Shown: piece after piece, positions 6,554-12,212 of the stretch | Numbering within the stretch: the first letter of the stretch is position 1 | Layout of the letters: each line of letters starts with the position of its first letter | NCBI GenBank assembly: GCA_012515885.1 | Contig: JAAYXN010000416.1 | Coordinates: forward strand, 1 to 17,917 | DNA: 17,917 nt | Reading direction: 5' to 3' | Origin: Rhodococcus sp. (in: high G+C Gram-positive bacteria) | Lineage (GTDB): Bacteria > Actinomycetota > Actinomycetes > Mycobacteriales > Mycobacteriaceae | Translations under genes and position numbers: made by a program | The notes under the pieces: generated by a model | What the model saw: only the letters and a program-made list of their open reading frames with translations | Database searches by the model: none | Told to the model about the DNA's origin: nothing

Positions 6554-7491
6554 AGTCCACCCCTCATAACGTCGTCGCCCGTGTCGCCCTGATACTGGAC
6601 GTCCTCACCGGTGAGCTTCATAAATGCTTCCTCCAGCGATCCGCGCTGGTCAGCGAGTTCGTGCAGCACGATCGATTGTGCTCCGGCGATGTCGCCGATG
6701 GCGTCGGTTGTTGACCCAACGACAAGCAGGCTCGGCTGCCCATCGATGCCGTCTTCACGCACCGTCAGCCCCTTCGACGTCAACGCGCTCCGCAACGCAT
6801 CAAGCTGTGGGCTACGTACGCGCACCGTCGATTCCGACGACTTGGCAACGAAATCGGTGACGGTGGTGTCGGCGATGAGCCGTCCGCGTCCAATAACAAC
6901 GAGATGCTCGGCGGTCTGAGCCATCTCCGAGAGCAGGTGGCTTGAGACAAGAACGGTCCGGCCTTCAGCAGCGAGACGCTGCATGAACTTGCGGATCCAG
7001 ACGATGCCCTCTGGGTCCAGGCCATTGACCGGTTCGTCGAACAGCAGCACCTGCGGGTCACCGAGCAGCGTGGCCGCAAGCCCAAGCCGCTGCGACATAC
7101 CCAGCGAGAATCCGCCGGCCTTCTTGCCCGCGACCTCGGTGAGGCCAACGAGGTGAAGTACTTCGTCGACACGCGACTTCGGAATGTTGTTGGACGCTGC
7201 CATCCACTGCAAGTGTGCGCGGGCGCTGCGGTTCGGGTGAACCCATTTAGCGTCAAGAAGTGCGCCGACGGTGCGAAGTGGCTCTTTCAGTTGGGCGTAC
7301 GGAGTGCCGCCGATGAGCGCTGTTCCTGACGTGGGCCGGTCGAGCCCCAGGATCATGCGCATAGTGGTTGATTTACCTGCGCCGTTCGGGCCGAGGAAGC
7401 CAGTGACCATGCCTGGCTTCACAGTGAACGTAAGATCGTCCACCGCTTTCATCTCCCCGAAGGTCTTAGTGAGTCCCTTCACTTCGATCAT
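6550..7491 (-). CDS. ABC transporter ATP-binding protein (exporter type)
   Basis: 313 residues from the ATG at 7491. Walker A GPNGAGKST is at residues 34-42, followed by the signature FSLGMSQRL, Walker B VLLFDEPVNGLDPEG and the H-loop SSHLL. The protein ends with a DUF4162-like segment (AQSIVLHELADQRGSLEEAFMKLTGED) typical of ABC-2 drug, lipid or bacteriocin exporters. It pairs with the overlapping permease gene. The frame stays open to a GTG at 7566, but that extension is acidic then arginine-rich low complexity and crosses a GC palindrome, so I do not include it. No clear ribosome binding site precedes 7491. Confidence 0.9.
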   Translation of the reverse strand: MIEVKGLTKTFGEMKAVDDLTFTVKPGMVTGFLGPNGAGKSTTMRMILGLDRPTSGTALIGGTPYAQLKEPLRTVGALLDAKWVHPNRSARAHLQWMAASNNIPKSRVDEVLHLVGLTEVAGKKAGGFSLGMSQRLGLAATLLGDPQVLLFDEPVNGLDPEGIVWIRKFMQRLAAEGRTVLVSSHLLSEMAQTAEHLVVIGRGRLIADTTVTDFVAKSSESTVRVRSPQLDALRSALTSKGLTVREDGIDGQPSLLVVGSTTDAIGDIAGAQSIVLHELADQRGSLEEAFMKLTGEDVQYQGDTGDDVMRGGL

Positions 7492-7500
7492 GGCTATAAG

Positions 7501-7528
7501 GATGCGCGCGCGGCGCCGCGCGCACATC
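7501..7528. promoter_or_regulatory. 28-bp near-perfect GC palindrome just upstream of the ABC ATPase gene
   Basis: Two 14-bp arms meet without a spacer around GGCGCC (7512-7517). The inner 18 bp (7506-7523) are perfectly palindromic, and only one arm position (7505/7524) mismatches. It lies 9 bp before the ABC ATPase start codon, so it could be an operator or a leader hairpin. It is about 175 bp from the divergent peptidase start. Confidence 0.45.
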
Positions 7529-7689
7529 GGTCTCTGGTTCTTTTCTTCCTCGTCCTCTGGTACCACGCCGCCCCGGACTGCGGTTCAGGGTTTCCCCCGA
7601 CGGCGGGCGAGGGGATGGACCGCCCCGCGAAGTGCAAGTGCGTCGCCTATTTGCAGCCGTTTCTACCAGGACCCCCAGGGAAATTGGGC

Positions 7690-7695
7690 TAGTCT
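7690..7695 (+). promoter_or_regulatory. Leaderless -10 box of the M28 peptidase gene
   Basis: TAGTCT (TANNNT) occupies exactly -12 to -7 relative to the ATG at 7702, predicting transcription from the A of the start codon. No useful ribosome binding site is present, which agrees with this. Confidence 0.55.
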
Positions 7696-7701
7696 CGGCG
7701 G

Positions 7702-9177
7702 ATGCGAATTCGGGGAACTGCATCACGGGTGACATCCACTTTCACGCTGGCTGCTGCCGCCGCATTGGCATTGAGCGGCTGCTCGTCCAGCACTCCGGAA
7801 CCTAGCGGCGACCCAGTCGATGCGTTGACGCTGTCGCAGTCAATCACCGAAGACGCCCTGATCGCTCATCTCGAAGCACTCGAGAAGATCGCCGCCGACA
7901 ACGACGGTAACCGTGCCGCCAATACACCCGGGTACGACGCAAGCGTCGACTACGTAGCTCAAGTCTTGCGCGACAAAGGGTTTGATGTGCAGACCCCCGA
8001 GTTCGATTACCACCTGTTCTCCACCAACGATGTGTCGCTGGTATCGGCGGGCAACGATCTCACCGTGGCGGCGTTGGGATTCTCGCCATCAACCGGGCCG
8101 GACGGCATCACCGCGCGGATAGTTCCCGTTCCTGTCGACGACACCCCCGGTTGTGAAGCCAGTGACTACGAAGGTCTCGACGTCACCGGTGCAATCGTCT
8201 TGGTTGACCGGGGCGTGTGCCCCTTCTCCGCAAAGCAAGATATTGCCGCGGAGCAGGGAGCTGCGGCGGTTCTCGTCGCAAACAACGAGGAGGGGCGCCT
8301 CATCGGCGGCACTCTCGGCGAGCACGACGCCGGTAAAATTCCGACTGGCGGAATCAGCCAGGAAGACGGCGCGGCACTGCGTGCCGCCCCCGGCGAAGTG
8401 ACACTGGTACTCGACACCGTCATCGATTCGTCCACATCGAGAAACGTCATCGCCCAAACCAAGACGGGTGCGACCGACAACGTCGTCATGGTTGGTGCGC
8501 ACCTTGACTCGGTTGAAGACGGCCCAGGAATTAACGACAACGGCACCGGTGTAGCGGCGGTGCTTGAGACTGCCGTGCAGCTAGGCGCCGAACCCAACAT
8601 TACGAACGCCGTCCGATTCGCCTTCTGGGGCGTGGAAGAGCTGGGCCTCGTTGGCTCCGCGGAATACGTCGAAGGTCTCAGCGACGACGAGCGCAATGAC
8701 ATTGCGCTGTACCTGAACTTCGACATGCTCGGTTCCGAGAACGCGGGCTACCTTGCCTACGACGGCGATGACTCAGACGAATTCGGTGAGGGCCCGGGAC
8801 CGGAAGGGTCGGCGGGCATCGAGCGCACGTTCCTTGAGTTCTATGAGAGCCAGGGCATCGACGCGGACGGCACCGACTTTGATGGACGCTCGGACTACGG
8901 GCCGTTTATCGAATACGGCATTCCCTCTGGTGGTGTGTTCAGCGGTGCGGATGACGTGAAAACTGCTGAGCAGGCCGAAAAGTGGGGTGGCGAGGCCGAT
9001 GCGGACTTCGACCGGAACTACCACACGCCGCAGGACACTCTCGAAAACGTCGATCGGGCGGCTTTCTTGATGAACTCGCGAGCTGTCGCCTATTCGGTGG
9101 GTGCGTACGCGGCCAGTGTTGACGGACCCAATGGGGTTCCCACCGGTGAGGCTCGGGTCCAGGCCAGGACTGAGTAG
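7702..9177 (+). CDS. lpqL: Secreted M28-family aminopeptidase lipoprotein with PA domain (LpqL-like)
   Basis: 491 residues. A lipoprotein signal peptide ends in the lipobox LSGC (Cys27). A protease-associated (PA) domain follows at about residues 135-235 (AIVLVDRGVCPFSAKQDIAAEQGAAAVLVANN). The M28 zinc peptidase domain has all expected ligands: H267 and D269 (VGAHLDS), D279 (GINDNGTG), E312-E313 (FWGVEELG), D341 (NFDMLG) and H441 (NYHTPQDTLENVD). Two zinc ions and the Glu general base would cut N-terminal residues from peptides outside the membrane. Gene order after thiG and the size (about 500 aa) match mycobacterial LpqL. The ABC transporter pair between thiG and this gene is an addition relative to M. 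tuberculosis as I recall it. Confidence 0.9.
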   Translation: MRIRGTASRVTSTFTLAAAAALALSGCSSSTPEPSGDPVDALTLSQSITEDALIAHLEALEKIAADNDGNRAANTPGYDASVDYVAQVLRDKGFDVQTPEFDYHLFSTNDVSLVSAGNDLTVAALGFSPSTGPDGITARIVPVPVDDTPGCEASDYEGLDVTGAIVLVDRGVCPFSAKQDIAAEQGAAAVLVANNEEGRLIGGTLGEHDAGKIPTGGISQEDGAALRAAPGEVTLVLDTVIDSSTSRNVIAQTKTGATDNVVMVGAHLDSVEDGPGINDNGTGVAAVLETAVQLGAEPNITNAVRFAFWGVEELGLVGSAEYVEGLSDDERNDIALYLNFDMLGSENAGYLAYDGDDSDEFGEGPGPEGSAGIERTFLEFYESQGIDADGTDFDGRSDYGPFIEYGIPSGGVFSGADDVKTAEQAEKWGGEADADFDRNYHTPQDTLENVDRAAFLMNSRAVAYSVGAYAASVDGPNGVPTGEARVQARTE

Positions 9178-9210
9178 CCAGCGGTATACACGTGACCCTG
9201 AGTTACACTC

Positions 9211-10092
9211 ATGGCCGTGGGTGAGCGCAACGGGCCGCAGCCCGATGACACGCCGTCATCAGGCGAGGACGTCGTGCCTGCCAGCAGCGACGCCCCAGTT
9301 CCAGCGCGTCGCAAAACGCTAGCCAAACTCGAAAAGGTCAACCGAAACCCGTCGCTGGTATCGCGGCTGCGCGGACTGCGGCGAGCCCTACCGGGAGACC
9401 CGTCTTTCGGTGATCCGCTATCGACCGCAGGCCCCGGCAGCGCCCGTGCCCTCGCGCGCGTCGCTGACCGCTTCCTCGACGACCAGCCGGGTGCTTCCCG
9501 CGAAGTTAGCCTCGGTGCCCTCCAGGTGTGGCAGGCAGCCCTCGAACGCATTGGGCGTGGCCGTGGAACCCACGAAGTCACGATCGTGTTCACCGATCTT
9601 GTCGGCTTCTCCTCCTGGTCGCTACCGGCCGGAGACGACGCGACTCTCGAACTCCTCAAGGCGGTGGCCCGCGCCGTCGAAAACCCATTCCGGGACCGCG
9701 GCGGCTACGTCGTCAAACGTCTCGGCGACGGCGTCATGGCTGTCTTCCCCAGCCCTGACCGTGCTCTTGAAGCGGTTTTTGAAGCACGTGAGAGCCTCGA
9801 CCAGGTGGACATCGACGGATACCGGCCACGCATGCGCGTCGGAATCCACACCGGTGTGCCACGCAAGGTCGGTGACGATTGGCTCGGAGTGGACGTCACC
9901 ATCGCGGCACGCATGATGCAGCTTGGCGGTGATGGCAACGTTGTCATGTCGGAAACCTCGCGCGCCGCGCTGCAATTCGGTACTGCCGAGCAGCTTGACT
10001 TGGACATCCGTCCGTGGCGCAAACCGCTGTTCGGATCGTCGCCGAATGGTGTGCCGCCAGAGTTGGGGATCTGGCGGGTCCGCCGAAACTAG
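9211..10092 (+). CDS. Class III adenylate/guanylate cyclase domain protein
   Basis: 293 residues, soluble. An N-terminal region of about 120 residues (low-complexity start, then a small helical segment) precedes one class III cyclase homology domain (about 122-292). Metal-binding Asp residues are D129 (VFTDLVGFS) and D173 (RLGDGVMAVF). The purine-binding pair is K169 and D223, and the transition-state Arg is R234 (TIAARM). The usual transition-state Asn is Thr230 here. K/D points to ATP rather than GTP. The catalytic sites would form across a homodimer. Start: ATG at 9211, but TACACT (9204-9209) is placed for a leaderless start at the in-frame GTG 9217, which may be the true one. The gene ends 3 bp from the convergent thiD stop. 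Confidence 0.85.
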   Translation: MAVGERNGPQPDDTPSSGEDVVPASSDAPVPARRKTLAKLEKVNRNPSLVSRLRGLRRALPGDPSFGDPLSTAGPGSARALARVADRFLDDQPGASREVSLGALQVWQAALERIGRGRGTHEVTIVFTDLVGFSSWSLPAGDDATLELLKAVARAVENPFRDRGGYVVKRLGDGVMAVFPSPDRALEAVFEARESLDQVDIDGYRPRMRVGIHTGVPRKVGDDWLGVDVTIAARMMQLGGDGNVVMSETSRAALQFGTAEQLDLDIRPWRKPLFGSSPNGVPPELGIWRVRRN

Positions 10093-10095
10093 CTG

Positions 10096-10947
10096 CTACC
10101 GCTGGCCTTCTTCGAGGCGCCATAGCGGTGAGACCGGCCCGTGCCCGGCGCCCAAATCGTAGGCGGCCTCCAGGCACTTGGTCACCCACTCTTTCGCGAA
10201 CGCGAAGGCGTCCGGAACGCTGTACCCGTGGGCAAGAGCGCAGGCCAGCGCCGCAGCGAGGGTGTCGCCGCCGCCGTGATCGTTGCCCGTATCAATACGG
10301 GGAGCCGTGAATTCAAGGAATTGATCGCCGTCGAAAAGTAGGTCGGTACTCGATGACGACGTCCGCAAATGCCCACCCTTCACGACCGCCCACTGTGCAC
10401 CAAGGCCGTGCAGGGCCTCGGCGGCTTTGCGTGCGGTGGTGTCATCAACGACGTCGATCCCGGTAATGAGACGCACTTCATCCAGGTTCGGGGTGACGAT
10501 CGTGGCGATGGGGAACAGGGTTCCGCGGACGGCTCCCAGAGCTTCTTCATGCAGGAGGGGATCGCCATGCATCGACGCGCACACCGGATCGACGACGAGA
10601 GGGATCGGCTGATCGCGCCCGATCCCCACTTCGGTACAGACCTGCGCGACCGCTTCGATAATCGCGGTGGAGGCGAGCATCCCGGTTTTGGCAGCGCCCA
10701 CGCCGATGTCGCTGACGACGCTGCGGACCTGATCCGCGACGATCTGCGGCGGAATTTCGTGGAAGCCGCTTACCCCCACCGAGTTCTGGACGGTCACAGC
10801 GGCCACCGCGACACACGCATGCACGCCGCACAGGGCCATGGTCCGGCTATCGGCTTGAATACCTGCCCCACCTCCGGAATCGGTGCCAGCAATGGTGAGG
10901 GCGCGGACGGGAGTCTGGCCCGACGGGGTCAGCGGGAGCATTTTCAC
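10096..10947 (-). CDS. thiD: Hydroxymethylpyrimidine/phosphomethylpyrimidine kinase ThiD
   Basis: 283 residues of the ribokinase fold. ThiD phosphorylates HMP and then HMP-phosphate, making the pyrimidine substrate of ThiE. Motifs: LTIAGTDSGGGAGIQAD (residues 18-33), AAVTVQNS, VGAAKTGMLAS, VVDPVCASMHGDPLL, TPNLDEVRLITG, AVVKGGH and the C-terminal GHGPVSPLW. The ATP/anion-hole motif reads GGGDTLAAA with D228, where enterobacterial ThiD has Cys in GTGCT. The GTG at 10947 is the longest start, and TAGGGT lies 8 nt before it on the minus strand. An ATG two codons later is the alternative. thiC, the neighbour in M. tuberculosis, is absent here. Confidence 0.93.
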   Translation of the reverse strand: MKMLPLTPSGQTPVRALTIAGTDSGGGAGIQADSRTMALCGVHACVAVAAVTVQNSVGVSGFHEIPPQIVADQVRSVVSDIGVGAAKTGMLASTAIIEAVAQVCTEVGIGRDQPIPLVVDPVCASMHGDPLLHEEALGAVRGTLFPIATIVTPNLDEVRLITGIDVVDDTTARKAAEALHGLGAQWAVVKGGHLRTSSSSTDLLFDGDQFLEFTAPRIDTGNDHGGGDTLAAALACALAHGYSVPDAFAFAKEWVTKCLEAAYDLGAGHGPVSPLWRLEEGQR

Positions 10948-10955
10948 AAGGTGAA

Positions 10956-10961
10956 ACCCTA
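10956..10961 (-). promoter_or_regulatory. Candidate -10 box of thiD
   Basis: The minus strand reads TAGGGT, 8 nt before the GTG start at 10947. The resulting mRNA would be leaderless or have only a few leader nucleotides. Confidence 0.4.
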
Positions 10962-11074
10962 CCGAGTCGGCGCGCTATAAACCTGTCGAGCGGAACCAGC
11001 GAAAAATGGAAGAATCACGGGTTTGTCCTGGACTCTGTGCCACAAAGACCTGTGACTTTGGGAGGTATACCTAG

Positions 11075-11131
11075 GTGTCTGTTGGCGCCTTTCACCTCGC
11101 CGAGATATGTGGATACTGGTTGTATGAGTGA
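11075..11131 (+). CDS. Candidate 18-codon leader ORF overlapping the GNAT gene
   Basis: A GTG at 11075 has a strong ribosome binding site, GGGAGG (11060-11065), 9 nt upstream. It opens 18 codons translating as MSVGAFHLAEICGYWLYE, then TGA at 11129-11131. The stop overlaps the GNAT start region (ATG 11124) by 8 nt in another frame. The GNAT ATG itself has no ribosome binding site. The arrangement suggests a leader peptide that couples translation into the acetyltransferase gene. It contains one Cys, one Trp and two Tyr near its end. No homology can be claimed; it could be chance. Confidence 0.4.
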   Translation: MSVGAFHLAEICGYWLYE

Positions 11132-11528
11132 TGCAGATCACAGCCCTACGGATGGCTCGCAACCCGGCATCGTAGGCCTCATCGTGCGTGACGACCCAGA
11201 CCACGAACGTTTCGATCTTTGGCTCGGAGACGAGCTCGTCGGCATCCTCGGTTATTGCGCCAGTACCAACGGCACAGGTGACTGCGGCTGCGAAACAGGC
11301 GACGCCGCACAGCCCACAGGCAGCGGCGATTCCCCGCGCGGTGTTGAACTGTCGTTAATGCACACCGTGGTCAAAGAAGAGTTCGGTGGACGCGGCTTCG
11401 CGGCCGCACTCGTATCTCGCGCGCTTGATGAGATCCGTGACCGAGGGCTGCGGGTACGCCCCATCTGCACCTACGTTCAGCTGTTCCTCTCGCGCTACCC
11501 CCAGTACGACGATCTCGTCGCAGGCTAG
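11124..11528 (+). CDS. Small GNAT-like N-acetyltransferase (YjdJ type)
   Basis: 134 residues from ATG 11124. The core matches the compact YjdJ-type GNAT-like family: FDLWLGDELVGILGY, then LMHTVVKEEFGGRGFAAALVSRALDEIRDRGLRVRPICTYVQLFLSRYPQYDDLV. It contains the acetyl-CoA pyrophosphate loop GGRGFA and the ending R/HPxYxDLV. An insertion of about 28 residues with three cysteines (YCAS...GDCGCETG) separates the two beta strands before the acetyl-CoA loop. The acceptor is unknown. The frame is open upstream to 11037; a GTG at 11109 is an alternative start. GATACT at 11112-11117 could be a leaderless -10 box, while the overlapping leader ORF suggests coupling instead. Confidence 0.82.
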   Translation: MSDADHSPTDGSQPGIVGLIVRDDPDHERFDLWLGDELVGILGYCASTNGTGDCGCETGDAAQPTGSGDSPRGVELSLMHTVVKEEFGGRGFAAALVSRALDEIRDRGLRVRPICTYVQLFLSRYPQYDDLVAG

Positions 11529-11604
11529 AGCCTGGGCGCTGCCGCGATCACGTCGAGACGCAATACCGGACAATTAGGCGCCGGTGTCTGTCGGTGCGCG
11601 GTGT

Positions 11605-11645
11605 TACAGTGCTCCCCGGAACCCGGCGTGGGACCGGGGCACTGT
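11605..11645 (+). promoter_or_regulatory. Promoter candidate with overlapping inverted repeat before the flotillin operon
   Basis: TACAGT (11605-11610) fits TANNNT. An interrupted inverted repeat overlaps it: ACAGTG (11606-11611), a two-base bulge, CCCCGG (11614-11619), a 14-nt spacer, then CCGGGGCACTGT (11634-11645), which complements all 12 arm bases. The right arm ends 12 nt before the ATG at 11658, directly upstream of GGGGGA (11648-11653). It may be an operator or, if transcription starts further upstream, a leader hairpin. Confidence 0.45.
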
Positions 11646-11657
11646 GTGGGGGAATGC

Positions 11658-12206
11658 ATGGATATTGCTTTCATCATCTGCTTGGTCATTGGCGTAGTGG
11701 CTATTGGTGGATCGTTTCTTGTCGGTGAGGTCGCCGACGTCGCTGCGGGGGACGGTGGTGGAGAAGGACTGCCGTTTCTGAGTCTCACCGTGGTTGCTAC
11801 CGCACTGCTCGGTTTTGGTGTCGGCGGCACGGCCGGTATGTGGACGGGCCTCGGCACTGTCCCATCAACCCTGCTGGCAGTCGGCTTGGCGGCAGTCCTT
11901 GTCGTCGGCACCCGCGGTGTCTTGCTGCCTTATTTGCTACGCCAACAATCCAACTCCCATATTGGCCGCGCGTCCTACATCGGCGCGATCGGCACAGTCA
12001 CTCTTGCAGTCGAACCAGGCGGTTGGGGAGAGGTGTCCTTCGTGGACCCCGAAGGCAACCGTGTTCTTGGTCGGGCAGTCAGTTCTGAAACCAGTGCTCT
12101 CTCGCCCACAACCACCGTCTACATCGCCGATGTCGACGATCAGTATCTTCACGTCGTCGCTGTCGATGACACGCCGATGCCGACGACACACATTGAGGGG
12201 AATTAG
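11658..12206 (+). CDS. NfeD/YuaF-like membrane protein with OB-fold domain
   Basis: 182 residues from the ATG at 11658, with GGGGGA 4 nt upstream. Three hydrophobic helices: IAFIICLVIGVVAIGGSFLV at the N-terminus, LTVVATALLGFGVGGTAGM, and STLLAVGLAAVLVVGTRGVLLPYLL. A C-terminal beta-rich domain follows, IGRASYIGAIGTVTLAVEPGGWGEVSFVD to VYIADVDDQYLHVVAVDD, with the OB-fold look of NfeD/YuaF proteins. It sits 6 nt before a flotillin gene, the same pairing as yuaF-floT of Bacillus subtilis. The family is known to act with flotillins in membrane-domain organisation; its own activity is not known. The frame stays open to 11601, but that part overlaps the promoter region and is unlikely to be coding. 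Confidence 0.85.
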   Translation: MDIAFIICLVIGVVAIGGSFLVGEVADVAAGDGGGEGLPFLSLTVVATALLGFGVGGTAGMWTGLGTVPSTLLAVGLAAVLVVGTRGVLLPYLLRQQSNSHIGRASYIGAIGTVTLAVEPGGWGEVSFVDPEGNRVLGRAVSSETSALSPTTTVYIADVDDQYLHVVAVDDTPMPTTHIEGN

Positions 12207-12212
12207 AAGAAG

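Noticed and set aside
7492..7566. 25-residue N-terminal extension of the ABC ATPase
   Set aside because: It is low-complexity sequence encoded by the GC palindrome, and ABC ATPases of this type begin at MIEVKGLTKTFG.
11043..11060. CAAAG...CTTTG inverted repeat before the GNAT leader ORF
   Set aside because: Arms of only 5 bp with an 8-nt spacer; too weak to call an operator.
11601..11657. 19-codon extension of the NfeD-like protein
   Set aside because: It is encoded by the inverted repeat and promoter region; ATG 11658 has GGGGGA upstream and starts directly with the first membrane helix.
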